Below the pieces are notes generated by a model that saw only the letters and a list, made by a program, of their open reading frames with translations, did not search any database and was not told where the DNA came from. Both the position numbers and the translations under genes were made by a program. Of a stretch of DNA of 64,000 nt, positions 9,956-23,852 are shown piece after piece. Source of the stretch: Antennarius striatus (taxonomy: Eukaryota > Chordata > Actinopteri > Lophiiformes > Antennariidae). The stretch is taken from positions 2,050,501-2,114,500 of the forward strand of contig NC_090798.1 in the NCBI RefSeq assembly GCF_040054535.1. The letters are read 5' to 3'. The first letter of the stretch is position 1. Each line of letters begins with the position of its first letter.

Positions 9956-12280
9956 GTAAGCTCAACTAACGTATTTAACAATTTTCTTTTTCTATTAACG
10001 CGTCAGGTCTTTTGGAAACTAGCACCTAGCAATATTTTGTGAGAGGTTAGCAAACGTAAATTTACAGTAATATTCGTGTTATACCAGGTGATGTTATTAT
10101 TTAAAGTGACGCTAATTATGTTTGGCTACATTTTGTATTACGTATATGTAAAAACCAGCTGTTTTTACTTTGTGCTCTACAGATATTTACGTTTACAGTC
10201 ATTTTAAATGCATGTTTAGAACTAAATACACATGTTTTTCTGTTAGTATTTATTGTTTTAGTTAATTTATGTCTGTCTGTAGTCATTTGAAAGTCACTCC
10301 TTCTGACAAAACCAATGAAAAGTTAAAGAAAAAACTGTGGAGAGTTCATTTATTGAATTAATGCAGATAACTGTCACTAATACAAGTAAACGTCATTCAT
10401 TGAACTGAAGTTGTTATCATCCTGGTGATAGCTGTGATAGGCCACTCCCTCCTTAGATGTAAATAAAACAAACTATAAGAAACAATTCAATCAATCTATC
10501 AGTGCCAAAATATATTAATTAATATAAATATAAAGCTAAAGATGTAGCTTATGTTCGGATGGAAATTTATTATGTATATATGTATTGTGTACATATGTAT
10601 TATGCTTGTTGACTGTCATCTGGATGAATATCTGCTATTTGTCACTAATCTTCTATAACTAAATCAAACAAAACTGATGAAAAGGCTTAATATGGCTACT
10701 AATTATGAGTTTGGTATCCAAATATAACACAAAATTGCACCTTTACTTACTGCTGCTAGCTCTGGTTTCAAGTGACATAAAACTGTTGTATGAGTTTATT
10801 TACTTGACATTGCATTTCTTTTAATGAGACTATTGCACATGGGATCATTGCGATGTTGATTTCACTCTCACCTGAATTTTATTCTCTTTAACAATTGTCT
10901 GGTCACAGTGACCCATTAAGCCACCCAAAACAGCAATGACATTTGATGCTGTTAAAACTGGACCTGCCTCTGATTACAAATTGCTCTCAGTGGATGTGAC
11001 ATTATGAGTTTTCTGCTCCATGGCGTGACTCCCCTCCCTTGTCACATCTCAACAAGCAAAGCAAAGACTCAGACGCTGCATCTTCGTTCACAGTTTTTAC
11101 TGAATTGAAAGAAGGAAGTTCAAAACTTTAAGTGACTCTTGGATTTTTGCAGATTTCAGTGCTTCCTGTAAGGGTTAGTGGAGGGAAACAGTTTTATAGA
11201 AATCCACCTTCTTATTAAAGGAATGACAGAATTCAATAGGAGTCAGGTTGGATTTTTTGAACTTGAACCAAGAACGTTTATAATAAATCATCTGATTTTT
11301 TTTTATATCTCCATATCGAGGTTATTTTTATCAAGCCAATACATAATAAATATCTCTGGATACAAAACCATCATCCAACTATGTTTTGTAACATCAGGTG
11401 TCAGTTTGGTCTACATTTCTTTTTAAAAACAAGGGGTTCAGAAGATTGATTTTTAAACATGGTATATTACAAGTTTATGATGTTGGTGTTTAATGGTTAG
11501 TTTAATAGTTAATCTATTCAAAAACCCAGGTTTCTGTCCTAACTATTATAACAGCAGGTTAAATGAACCCACCAACCGAAACTTCCTGTGACTCACATGA
11601 TTTAGAGCTGCAAAGATTAGTCGATTTAACGATTAGCTCTAATGAAAATTTATTGCCATCTATCAGATTTGGCTTTGTGTAGTCATTCAGATTTTTTTTG
11701 CCTTAAATTAGGAACAGCTGATTTATCATTTGTAATCATAATTGAAGAGTCTGAGCTTGTCCAACTGCTGCAGAAGATAATCTCACTGGGAAAACTGTAT
11801 TTTTCTCTTTTTTGACAAAGCCAAACAGTTAAGAAATCATCAAGATAAGTGCTACAGTAATCACTACCTTTTCCAAACATGCTGTATGTTTTTTATACTG
11901 AATGCCTCCCATAGATGTGCTGATATTTCCATCTGTGTGAAGCCCACAGACAGCAGGTTCACCCCCCCAGCTAATCCTCTTAGCCTCTTTTGTTGTTTTC
12001 CTTTAACCGAAGTCTCTGCCAGGAGTTGCTGATACTCCTGGCTTGACCAGACCTGCACAGCTGTGCACTCAGCTGACATGCAGGCAAACCAGAGGTGATG
12101 CTTTAGAAAGAAAAACACCCCGGCAGGCTCACAGTGACAAACTGTTTTATTCCCGTCTCATTTCCATCCTTATCTTTCCATGCTCTTCAGTTGATCTAAT
12201 CATTACCCATTGTTTTCTGTCACTTTTAAGTCTTTATAAAGCTAAATGCTGCTTCTCTGTCTCCTAACGTGTTTTTGCAG
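9956..12280 (+). other. adissp: 5' intron of adissp
   Basis: This is AT-rich sequence with no recognised exon or RNA gene. It runs from the GTAAGC donor to the TTTTTGCAG acceptor before the coding exon. The small open frames here have no domain signal. Confidence 0.45.
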
Positions 12281-12306
12281 GGTTGTTCTGAGGTCAGGCG
12301 GAGGCG

Positions 12307-12321
12307 ATGTCTAGGCTGTGA
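12307..12321 (+). promoter_or_regulatory. Upstream ORF in the adissp leader
   Basis: A four-codon ORF (Met-Ser-Arg-Leu-stop) lies 45 bases before the adissp start codon in the same exon. Such uORFs can lower translation of the main frame. The effect here is inferred. Confidence 0.4.
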
Positions 12322-12365
12322 CGGTGTGTGTCATTCTGTGTCTCTACTGGACAAATTCCTGTGAC

Positions 12366-15300
12366 ATGGCTGCTGCAAAGAAGAGTGAGTTTTTATTATT
12401 GCATTCATTGCTTTATAACTGCGGTGACTTTCACCCACAGATCAAGGCAAACCACAATAAGGCATTTTTCCTACGTCTTGCTTTCTGCAGAAGCTTTGGA
12501 AACAATTTCAAATTTTCGAGTCTTCTTTGAAGAGTTAAGATAAGCAGGACTTGTGTAAAATGTATACAACGCAGATTAAGTCAGTGTCAGGGTCAAGTCT
12601 GATTTTTTTATGTTGGAAAAGTCATTTGGCTTCAATCTAAATGTGAATATTCTTAATCAGCCTGGTGTGATAACATAAAGATGATCTGAATTTTAGCTCA
12701 TGCTGTTTTTAAAAGCCTCTTTGTTTAATTGTTTTATCTCTGTTCCATCCACCCTGGTCATAATCCAAACTCACAATCCACAATCGTAATTCAATTATTA
12801 TGATTATTTTACACATTTATATGGAGCTCAGAGGAACATTGTAGTGCACAGGCTAGATTACTTTCTATACATTAAAGCCCAGAGTTGAGCATAAATGTTG
12901 AATATGGATTCTACTGCTGCAGGTGAATTAGAAGATGTTAATCTTTGTCCTGTGTTTACAGTTTTCTTTTTTTTAATAATAGAATTAAAGTGTTGCAATA
13001 AAACCTGGTGTAGCTATATCATTATGAACCATCGATTGCTCCTATTGGCTTACCAGTTGCGTAATAAAATGTAATGGATGAAAACTCGTCTACTTGTTGT
13101 GATGAGAAAGGCTGAGGGTAAGCAAAGATAAAGGAAATGAAGTGATATAAACATACATCATTTGAATAAGCTTTCTTTTAAAATGCAGCAATTAGTCACA
13201 TGGCAATGAAAAATAAATCATGCGGTTAATTAATAATCTTTTCATAATTGCTTTAAAGCCCCTTGAATGCCAGAGAAATCCAGTCATGAGGTCCGTAGAG
13301 ATTTAGGTCCTCTAAAGCAGAAACGTCTAAATAAAGGCTTTGTGAGAACGGGAGCTTTGGCACAGACATGCAAATGACTCCTCATATTTGTTTTATTATT
13401 ATTATCCTGAATGTGGTCCTCCACCCTGTAGATGATCATGGGAAACGCTGTCCTCAAGAATCGCTGTAGAGGCCTTTATGCTCTTGATAAGGTCGTTAAC
13501 TGAAAGGTAGCACAAAGAGCACTTGACATTTTTGGGATGGACTGAAATGTCCCAGGGAGGGAATTTATTCCCCTTTTTATAGGACAGGGTGGAATGTGAT
13601 TACCGCCGTATGGCAGAGTAAATAATAAATAAATAAAAGGAGAAGTTAAGCTTTTATTATGCAAGTCTTTTTTGTTCTTGTTGTTTTTAAGGATTCTATC
13701 ACGCTCCGATGACGCGTTTTCACCATTAGTTATTGATTTATTATGTTAAACTAGCCGGCTTTACTGTTAAAGCTTTGCTATTTGCATGCATTTGTGTTTT
13801 ATCAAATAAAAACACATCTCAGACTCAGGAGAAAAGATGCAAACAGCGATGGATTTGTGCAGTCGAACAGAAAGGGATGGCGAGCATTGAACTTAAAACT
13901 TAATTGTGTTTGTGTTTGAGTCTCGGTTGTGTTTGTTTGGGGATTAGCAGTGGAGGAGAGGTGACTCGAGTGTTTCAAAACGACAGAACAACGGCCGTGA
14001 CTTTACACAGCTGACCAAATGCAGGTGAAGAAGGGATCAAATCCTGTTGCATTGAGTGGTGGCAGAAGTCAACACAAGATTGATATTAAGATTAAGATCC
14101 GGGTGATTGACTGAGAGACCTCGGACACAGGAGGCAGATGTACAGACAGATTAGCAGAGAGACAGACGTAGATGGAAATTAATCTGAATTGAGAAGCCAG
14201 TCTAGTAAGGCGTGTGTGTGAGTGTGCATATTAATGTGTACTAGCACATGCATGTGAGGTTGTAGGTCTGCTACTACTGACAGGGTCAGTGTGGTGAAGT
14301 GTGTGTGCCCTTGTTCTGGTGGAGATTACTGGACTCATCTGAGGAGCCACAGATTTCAGAGCCCGACACGGAGGCTTGACCCCGAGCTGCACGACTGTTT
14401 TCATGCTATTTATATACTGTTTGCACAAATGTTTGCATGAAACACAAATATGAAGAGTTAAAAGTCCAACTGAAGATTCAAATTATGCAATAAATCTGCC
14501 AATCGGTTATGTTTCCTGTACAAACAAGATTGTTCCCAGTTGTCTCATGAATAAATAATCACAGTGAAGACAATGGAGAGGAGAACCCAAACTGGGTCAG
14601 ATGATAATACATAATTGTGTAAACACTATCTAGTCGTTTGTTTTGTAGGGAATTGGCAGTATTTTTTTTTTCACACAGCATGTGATTATGGTTTATGAAA
14701 ATGCCACTGCCACCTACTGTAGCGGATGTGTAATTACACTTTATTCTAGTACAAAAATGAAAAAGTGATGCTCCAGGGGTCACACGCACCCCCAACTAAT
14801 AGAGAATCACCGTGCTAACTGCTGATAGACTGGCTTATGAAAGCCTGCCATTATTAAGCTCACTGTGTGAGTGTAATTACAGTCTTGGAGCCCCATTGTG
14901 TGATCATCTCTGTTTCATGCAAAAAGCCTCTTATAGCTGCAGGAGTGGTGACCTTAAATTGAAGGTCCCGTCATGTGATTTCATGATAAACCTGCAGCTT
15001 CTTGATTCAGTCATGAGAGGAAACTTTGTGTTCTACAAATAAAAGAAGTGCTAATATTCACGGGGAAAACTTATAACTTGTGATGTTTAATAGGTTTTTT
15101 GACATTAGTCTTTTGGTTGCGACAGTTTTTGTAAGCATGTCATAATCAATTTATTTGTATGTATTAGATATACAGCAAACTCATTAAAAGTGTTCCAATG
15201 CACATGTTTTCTCTCAAATATGAGAATGAACATAGATCGGATCAGAAAACTCATTTCCAGATATTAAATATTTTGTCCTCTCCCCTGGGAGAGACTTTCT

Positions 15301-18300
15301 AGGATGACAAGAATAAGACATAAACTCTGCTTTAAGTCTCTTCACATCTTAGAAATCTTTACCTTTGATTTCCTGCACCTGCTTTGTATGTAGAGCTTTA
15401 GATATTAAATGGTGGTTTTCATATAACAGCATGCACGACTCATTTCCTCCCTCCATCTCAGTGGCGATCCTCCTCATATGAGCGTGATGTAACTACTGAA
15501 CTCATTATTTTGGCCCAGATTGCTGATTTCTAATCTCTATTATGAGTCTGCATAAAAGTTTAATGGAACTGGACCCAAGTGGAACAAGGATAGTCTGTGC
15601 CTCAAGGACATAATTCTGCATGAATTCAGCCAAAGGAGCAGTTATAGAATTTACTGTACAGAAACAATAAATATATTGTTATATTACAATATATGGAAGC
15701 TTCGCATTCCTACATATGCAAGGGATTAATCCGGAATTAATCCATCAATGTGGACTTTAATGAAAAGGTTTAGCGTCCATATGGTGGTGTGTTAGAAGAA
15801 ATGTATTATGTTTCTGTCAGGTTTGATCTTCTGGATAAAGGTTCAGGAATTATCAGATGCTGCTCTGTTAGTGTGTTTAATAAATGTAGAATATATCAGA
15901 TTATTCTCTTCTTCTAAAAAATAATTTGTTTTTTAAAATGTTTTTCCTGCTGAACTTCAAACTAGCAAAAAAACCAACAAAAGCACAATTACACAACTTG
16001 TTTGAAATAAATAAAAGTGTTCAGAAGTTTGTGGGTTTGAATGTTTATTGAGAAAATTTGTCATGATAATAAAATTGTCTGTTTCCAAAGAGTCTCTTAA
16101 GGACATGATGTGAAAATTTACATAAAAGATGATTCCCAGTGGCCCCAAGAGGACGACCCCCTACTAATAGAATATATTTAGTTTTTAAAAGAACATCTAA
16201 AGCCTAAACTAAACAGAGGACATCGTCGTCTCTGTTCCCATCTCAGTGTTGTTGTTCCGTGTTTCACCCTCCTGTAAGGTCTGGGAAAGTGAGGCTCTTC
16301 AATCAAACCAAAAGCCTTAAAGCAGAAAGTCAGCAGAATAGAGAGTCATAGAGAGTTGCTGTTTTTCAAGAGGAGGGGTATTTATTTAGAGAAGTTTCCC
16401 TTCTTTCCATTTACTCTTTCAATAAAAACCTGTGCTGGAGAACAATAAATAACTGCATCGGCGTCGAAGGAGAGGAGAAACCTGAAGGGAAATAAGGTTT
16501 TGAGCTCATAAGCCTCAACCTATTTAACTCTTTTATTGTGACGCTGACGTCCCAATGAAGGTGGTGACACACGGCGCTCTGAAATTAATGAATTTCTGAT
16601 TTGAGAATAATTGCTGTTGTGATCTCTGTGGTTCTCAAACCTCAGATTGTGGACACTCGGTCACTTCTGTGGACACTTCTGACCTCCAGTGACCCCCCTC
16701 TTTGTCTCTCACTCTCTCTCTCAGGTTGTGCCAAGACGGGGGGTGTGCGTTTCTCAGACGAACCCTCTGCCGCTGGAGCAGCATCGCATGTCCACTTTGA
16801 CGAAAAGCTGCATGACTCCGTTGTCATGGTTACTCCAGAGGACGATGGCAACTTCATGGTTAAGGTGTGGGAACCCTTTGCCTGACATTCAGTTGCTCTC
16901 CTTGAGTCTTGAGGATTAAGTTTATTTATTCTTTTCTCTTTTGATTGTTTTTGCTGAACAAATCCCAAGTTTACATGTCATGAGCACAGAAGAACCCTGC
17001 TGTTCTATTTATTAGATTTAATAGATATAATATTAGGAGATAACTATTTGATCTGTTGGCACGATCGCCTCGATTTCCTCCATCATCGATAGGCTTTAAT
17101 CTGCAAAACATGCAGGAGATATTAAAGTTTTTTCCTCCTCGCAGTTAATCCCTGCCGTCAGCTCTTAAACGTTAGAGATGCTCAAAGTCAGATCCATCTG
17201 TGAAGGTGAATTATCCCACCTGTACCGACTACATTAACATCCAAGCTGCTAACTGTGATGCTAATGCAGAGTTGTGCAGGTTAAACGTGCTACTTGTGAT
17301 TTCCAAATTAGAACACAGTTCCTTTATTTCTAGGAAAGAGCTGTTTTTGTTTTTTTGCAGCACTTAAATCGTAGCTTATCCTAGCAGCACTTTGTAATGA
17401 GTCCGATTTGGATTAGTATTGTTCTAAAGTGCTCAATTCTCCATGGCACCATTAATAGACGTGAAAATATCAGATGAGAAATCTTTGAAAAGAAGATCTT
17501 TGTCTGTTTTTGAAGGTTCTGTATTTCAATTAAATTCAATTCAATTAATTAAATTTCAATTGTTGCCTGGAGAGATTTTAATGTTGAGAAATTTTATGAA
17601 TAGTCCCCAAAAGATAAATTCCATATTGTTAAGTCCCTAACTTTTCACCTACCCAATTTATTTTATGGTAGAAAATAGAATCTTATGGTCACCAAAGGAT
17701 GCATCGATGTCATGTCACCCTGAGGGTCACGTTTATGATTTTTAACACTATTTTTACAGCCGTTGGACTGGTTGCCATGGAGCTGTGACCTCTTACGATG
17801 CTTGTCCGGGTTTGTTTCAGTCGTGACACAACAGTTAACTTCCTTTCTACTTCTAATCGTTTCAGGCTTTCACACACAAAGCCAACTTCATTTCAGAGAG
17901 AATAATTACGGTACATTACACCATGACCCGCTGCTGCTGACAGAGAAAGGAGAGCAAAGATAAATCCGCTTTTAAATCCCAAACGTTTAATGAAGCCCTA
18001 CTTCTTCCTTCCACCGGAGCCTCTCAGGTCTCATTCTGCTCGCCTCTATCGTTTCAGCGCCATCCTCTGCAACGCCCCGACACGTTCAACTCCTGCAACA
18101 AAGTTATTGTCAAAACAGAGCAACGACATTTGCTTTAACGTCATTGCTCATGTAGAAAATTAGCTTATTATTCGATGTGAACTCATTGTTTGAGTCATCC
18201 GCTGAACTAAAACCCTTCCTGTAAGGCTAAATATGTTAGCATGATAATATACTAAATGGAGATTGTAGTTAAATAATTGGACATCATTAGGAGGGTTGAT

Positions 18301-21300
18301 ATTACCTGGATTCTGTCTTTATTTTAATTGTTTTTTTCTAATGAAATTGGTGTTTGCAGATGAATGATGGCTTTTCAGATGACCCCTGCTTACTCTGATT
18401 TAACGGTTAAAGGTCAGGCACACAGTCAAAAGACCGACTGACTGACTGAGGGGATTCGTCTGGATTCTTTTCTCTTCCAGTTATCGGTACATAACATCGA
18501 GTACAACTCAAGTAGCTCCTGAATTCTGAGGCTCTTTAAAAGATTTCCTGCCTGCAGGTAGAAAATGTCTTAGAATCATTCGTATCAATAGAGAACCATT
18601 AGACAACGACTTCTTCGAATAACGCTGTCACTGAATGGGCTTGACCTTCTCGCTTAAGTTGATAAATTCAAAGACCCAGACATCGATTTGTTCTTCGCTG
18701 CCAGCCCTTCTTCCTCCGCTGTTTCTAAGCTGCATCAAAACCCCCCGAAGGAAAGTTTGTTCACTCCGACTGTAACTAAGCCTCTTCAAGCTCAGAAGCC
18801 AATTCACGGCCAAATCAATTAGCTTAAAAGCAACGTGTGTGTGTGTGTGTGTGTGTGTGTGCTGCAGTGTCTCAGCTCCTCTCTAGACTGGTACAAACTA
18901 CCGTCAGCCCGTCATCGTAGCTCAACGTGGAGCCAAGGGGCGGTGGCGTTTCTATGGTAATGCCTTGGTAAAGGGGGGGTGATCCTCACAGACAGTCCAA
19001 AGATGATGAAGTGGGAGTGTGTGGGATAATAATGGTATGTGTAACAGCTGCACGAGTGTGTGATGGTTATTCGTGCAGTAGGCGGTTTCAGACAGACGCA
19101 GTGATATTCTACAGACACACACGGGACAGCCTAAGTGTTTCTGGTCAGTGAGTTCACACACACATTAACTGTGACCTTAATGAATGGACGCAGTCGGGGG
19201 TGGGGGGGGTGTCAATGGCTGCTGGGGTGAGCTGGTGCAGTAAACAGGATGTAGTTTGTTTAGGATGAGATGGAGACATCTTTAAAGTCGTCGTCAGCTC
19301 GCATCTCATCAGAGAATCTCCAGCCTCTCGTGACAAAAGAGTGTTTTCTGTTATTAAATACTGCATCAATTATCCTGAAACATAAAGTTCATGAAATGTT
19401 TGGTATTCGCTTTGAAGTTGAAGAAAGAATCGAATAAGAATCGAGAGGAATGTCTTCTGTCGTCCAGGTGTGTCCGGCTGACGTCGTCGCTCCGCGGCGT
19501 GAGCTGGAAATGTTTTAAATCGCTCAGGTTTATCACTTTTACTCGTTCACAGCTTCTTAATTTCCGAACGCTGCAGTATGAAATTCAAGCTAAATGAATT
19601 TTTCCGTTACGGCTCTCTGGACGTGCGTGGGACGGCGCTCACAGAGCGATTATTGTTCCTCCGTGCGGCGCGTTTTCCCTGCCTTCCCGCCGCTCGCCAC
19701 CTCCACAGCTTGACGGCGGAGTCGTGGGGCTGAAGCCGCCGTTTGCAGCTCGAGCCGCGACGCCCCCCCAGGCTTTATCTGTCCTCACCTGCACCTCCCT
19801 ACGCTCTCCTGTTCAATCTCACTCTCTCTTTTACCTGCCCCCCCCTCCTTGACTCTCCTGCTATTCCCTCGTGGCTTTTTTTTCTCTGCCTCCTCATCAT
19901 TTTTTCTTCTGTCTCTCTGTTGTTTTTCCACTCAGAGGTCTATCTTTATATTTGAATTCTATATGAATTCTAAAGTTTGTTTTTTGCGGTATGCATTTTT
20001 TTACGCGTCCAGTAAATAATAATGTCAGAAAATACAAAAAAATCCTTTTTTAAAGTTGATATAAACCAATAAACCGAGTTGATAACTTCCTCGAATGACC
20101 TTTCTGGTTGAACTGTGGAGCTCAATGCCTTCAAACCGACGCGAGAATGAAAATACGATCTCGAATTAACACAAAATCTGCTCTTCCATAATAAATCTGG
20201 ATGATTTATTATGTAAGATCGTGACTTGAATGAGAATTTTTTTGCTTTTATTTCTCATCAGGTTGAAATTGCAAATCTGACAGAGGAGTGGAGGATTGAG
20301 TTCATAGAAAAGCAACTGAAGATTTCAATTAGAGAATTCCCTCAAGGAAAACTTATCCCTTGTGAGAATGACTTATCCATCACAGCCGTAAATAAATACG
20401 TAATTGGACGAAGAAACGCGACGCAAAACTGGAGCCGATTTGTTTCTGTGTAAATCTTTTTCATTATTCCCTCTCTGCTTCTGTTCCGGTCAGATTAGCC
20501 TAAAGTTTTCTCTGCAGCTTGACTTCTATCCCTCTAAATGTCGTTCCCTTCCTCCTGCAGGTGGGCTTCCTGAAGACGCAGCACCGATATGAAATCGTGT
20601 TCACCTTGCCCGAGGTCCCAGCTTTGGGGAGGGATGTGTGTCCGGCGCCGGTGCCCAGCCCACACCTTCGGATCACCGATATAGCAGCAGCACCCGAGGG
20701 TAAGAGATGAGAAAAACAGGACGTGTGCACGGGGGGGTGGGAGGGGGGCGTCTCTGAAAAGAGTTCATCGTCCAACAAACAAGGAACCCAGGATGGAGAT
20801 TTTTCTCGTAGATCAGCATCAGTTTCCATCCTCTAGGCAGAGGATTCAGAAGGATGTCTGTGTTTTATCATCCAGTTAGCCGCTTAATCTGCGTATCCTG
20901 TACTCTGATTACTTTTACATCTAATTGTTTTGACACTGAGAAGCTGATAAACCAAAAATGACTCCTGCTGCTGTCCAAGAATAGAGAACTGGGGAAAGTT
21001 CATTGAGCGCAGATCCGGGAATGTTTTTATGACTTCCTTTTAAAATTGCGAGATAAAGATGTTTCTCAACTTTTGTGGTTCTAATTACGCAAAAACTCCT
21101 GATCGGATCAGGCTCCGCCCCTTTAATCATGACCAAAAAATGGACAGAGAGACACCTCCCAGTTAGAAACCGACTCGGCGCTCTGGCTGACTGTCTGTTA
21201 GCTCCACTAAATTTCTAAGATGCCACGTCTGCAGTGATTGATGTTCTTAAATGTTCTGTTTAGATTGTTTTCTTTTACTGGACTCAGATACTGCATTGAT

Positions 21301-23548
21301 TTACTGATTTACTGTCGGCTCTACTCTGTTGTTTCATGGTCCATCAGCTTTTGGGAGTTAAACTTTGAACTTTGAATCCTCTCTACTCTCCGGCCTCTCC
21401 AGATAAAAAACATTCATTATACAGCATTATTGTCACAGCTTCATGTGGCGTTTTGATCTACTGTCCCTGAGCTGTTGATGTATTGATGGCTGTTTAATTG
21501 TTCTGCCTGTCATCATCGATGCATTAAAAACACGGCTTCACGCAGAGAAACAAAGACAGAGGGTGTTTGTGTGTGTGTGTGTTTGTGTTTGGCAGCCACA
21601 GAGGAAATCCTATCTCTCCTCATTGTGTGCCACCCCCCTGTTTTTTCCAGGAGGTTTGAAGGTGACATGTGAGTACATGGCCCAGCAGGAGGGGGTCCTG
21701 TGTGAGGAGGTGCTGCTGCTGAGCGAAACCAACGAGGACGTCTGCGTCAGGGTCAGAGTTCACGCCAGAGTCATGGGTGAGGTTACTTAGGCAATATTAG
21801 TGCAAATCATCCAGTCTCTGCCTGGGTGTGCAGTTCACATTACAACAGGCTGTCGCCTCCAGCTGACCTGTTTGGTGTCATAAATCTGCTCACCGTCACC
21901 GTCCACCGTCCTTTTTTCAGTTTGCCTGATAAACGCTGACTGGAAATTCACAATAAAGGCTGAATATTATGTAAATCTGGATCTGATTTGAAAGGTTTTT
22001 CATCATCAAAAACAAAATGCTCCACCAGAAAACATGAAAATTATCCCAGACTGGTTTTCTTCTGATTAGGCCTTTTTTTTAAATGCCTGCAACAGGTACT
22101 TGATTTGATTTGATTTGATTGGATCACTATGAGAATTGCAAGCCCCAAATATTTTTCTCCATTCAGCCAATTTAGAAATGATGTTTATGCTTTCAAAATA
22201 TTGATTTCACTGATAAAACATTTAACAACACTTTTCAATATTTCGTTTTTACTTGATTAATTTGCATCTTACAGGTTTAACGTTGAGTTATTCCTTGCAT
22301 GCTGCTGCCACCCGGTGATCATGACTGGAATAGCACAAGGTTATCACCATCTATTCAAAATGTTTGCCATAAGATTTTACATTTAAAAAAATAAAATATT
22401 ATTTTACACTCTTTGGAACCGTGCAGCTTTTCAAGCTACACACTTATTTTTCAGATATAGCTGGAGTATTAATTTATTGTCAAAGATTCCTGAGGCAGAC
22501 AAGTGCCAGTGATGTATTTTAATTTCTTCCACTTAAATCGGTATCAGTGTGAATAATTGGAAGCTGGCATTTGCGTCAGCAGATGGAGAATTGGGTTAAG
22601 GGGACATATGTGTGTTTCCATTTGTGCGCGGGTAAATATAGCACAAGTCGTGTGTGTTTTTATATATCCACACGGGTGTGTGTTGGAGAATTAACGGTGC
22701 ATTTATTTTACCCACAGCGTGGCCTTAACATCTGTCCAGATCTACATGTGTAATTGAGGCCTGGATGATGATCAGATCAGACTAAGCTCCACATCTGCTC
22801 ATGCTATCACTTGTAGCTGCACGGCTGTGTGTAGATCAGTCCCTGAATGAGTAAAGTAGTGTTAACACTACTGCTGGATGATCTGGTGGCCAACGGCGTT
22901 TACATTCAAAAAACTCACAGATAAAATTCACACGTTACTGAGTTCTTTTAAAAAAATACTCGCTATTATTTTGCGCTTGTTGAATAAATTAATGTAATTA
23001 GCGGGTCGGCCAGTCACGTGACTGATGCTTTTCGGCGCAGTGATTAAGGGGAAGCAGAGATGGTTTGTTGGAGGTTGAGGCGTTGATTCCTTTAAATACA
23101 AACGGATCACGTGGAGAATTATTGATAAAATGACTGAGAAGTAAAATAATAATTTTAAAAAACAACAACAACAACCGAACAGTCAAAAGTGTCGTTGCAT
23201 TGGCCGGGAATCGAACCCGGGCCTCCCGCGTGGCAGGCGAGAATTCTACCACTGAACCACCAATGCTTATGAGCGGACATGCGTCTAGTCAGTCTGGTAG
23301 TGAACGTCTACCGGGTGTCAGCGACACTGACGGTGAATGCCGTCACTGAGTAAACGAATCAATCTGTATTTGATACACCGATAATTAAAACTGCAGATTA
23401 CAGTCGGTTAAATTATTTAACTTGTGTTTGTCTTCTCCACGCCACAGATCGTCACCACGGCACGCCGATGCTGCTGGAGGGAGTCCGCTGCGTGGGCGTG
23501 GAGCTGGAGTACGACTCGGAGCAGAGCGACTGGCAAGGATTTGATTGA
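12366..23548 (+). CDS. adissp: Adipose-secreted signaling protein (C20orf27), 5 coding exons, 174 aa
   Basis: The human counterpart is C20orf27, renamed ADISSP. It is reported as a secreted adipose factor acting on thermogenesis and has also been linked to TAK1/NF-kB signalling; its mechanism is not settled. Coding exons: 12366-12384, 16725-16864, 20561-20699, 21651-21776, 23448-23548, all GT-AG with matching phases. They give 174 aa, the human length. Diagnostic stretches are MAAAKK at the start, SHVHFDEKLHDSVVMVT in exon 2, VGFLKTQHRYEI in exon 3, GVLCEEVLLLSE in exon 4, and DRHHGTPMLLEGV with the ending EYDSEQSDWQGFD in exon 5. There is no classical signal peptide, as in human. A strong acceptor with a 126-nt open stretch in intron 2 (20262-20387) is discussed under findings. 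Confidence 0.96.
12385..16724 (+). other. adissp: adissp intron between coding exons 1 and 2
   Basis: This is 4.3 kb of mostly AT-rich DNA. I saw no exon, RNA gene or clear transposon. Open frames are short and lack domain signal. Confidence 0.5.
16865..20560 (+). other. adissp: adissp intron between coding exons 2 and 3
   Basis: This 3.7-kb intron is phase 0. It holds a short (GT)n at 18834-18861, a GC-rich patch around 19610-19850, and the candidate cassette exon 20262-20387. Nothing else recognisable was seen. Confidence 0.5.
20262..20387 (+). other. Candidate cassette exon in adissp intron 2
   Basis: A pyrimidine-rich acceptor (TTTCTCATCAG) is followed by 126 open bases in the same phase as the flanking intron, then GTAAAT. 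Inclusion would add 42 residues (VEIANLTEEWRIEF...) without a frame change. The human protein has no such segment and I recognise no domain. It may be chance. Confidence 0.25.
21777..23195 (+). other. adissp: adissp last intron, proximal part
   Basis: AT-rich intron with a short (TGATT)n run near 22099-22121. No coding signal was seen. The tRNA-Gly gene follows on the opposite strand. Confidence 0.45.
23196..23266 (-). tRNA. tRNA-Gly (GCC)
   Basis: The reverse strand folds as a complete cloverleaf, GCATTGGTGGTTCAGTGG... with acceptor GCATTGG paired to CCAATGC. The anticodon GCC is at genomic 23232-23234 and the T-arm reads CCCGGGTTCGATTCCCGG. There is no intron. A TTTT terminator follows (genomic 23185-23188). 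It lies antisense in the last intron of adissp, 181 bp from its final coding exon. Confidence 0.97.
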
Positions 23549-23698
23549 GCATGAAAAACGAGTTCAAAAACACACAACAGCCGTTTCAACCCACGTCACG
23601 ACTTCAATGTCAGCTGGTGGATCCATGACGTCAGCGGCGGCCGGGACACTTGATCGGTTCCTTTCCACTCTCGTCTCGTCTTGTAATCTCCTTATTGG

Positions 23699-23717
23699 AC
23701 CTCTAGGGGGCAGCAGT
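23699..23717 (+). promoter_or_regulatory. CTCF-like motif
   Basis: ACCTCTAGGGGGCAGCAGT matches the CTCF core (CC...AGGGGGC) well. It lies about 150 bp after the adissp stop codon, between adissp and the vax2 domain. Binding is inferred. Confidence 0.4.
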
Positions 23718-23800
23718 GATCTGTGAATTTGTGACACCCAGACGCCTTTTCCTAATGTGCAAACTTAAAAAAAAAATGCATCCAGCGTTAGTCTACTGTC

Positions 23801-23852
23801 GTGGGATCACATTAAGGCTCTTAATCAATTAAGAGCCTTAAAATTATCCCAC
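23801..23852. repeat. Perfect inverted repeat (hairpin)
   Basis: Arms TAAGGCTCTTAA (23813-23824) and TTAAGAGCCTTA (23829-23840) pair perfectly around the loop TCAA. An outer pair GTGGGAT (23801-23807) and ATCCCAC (23846-23852) extends the structure after a short internal loop. It lies in the probable adissp 3' UTR. The function is unknown; a MITE remnant is possible. Confidence 0.75.
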
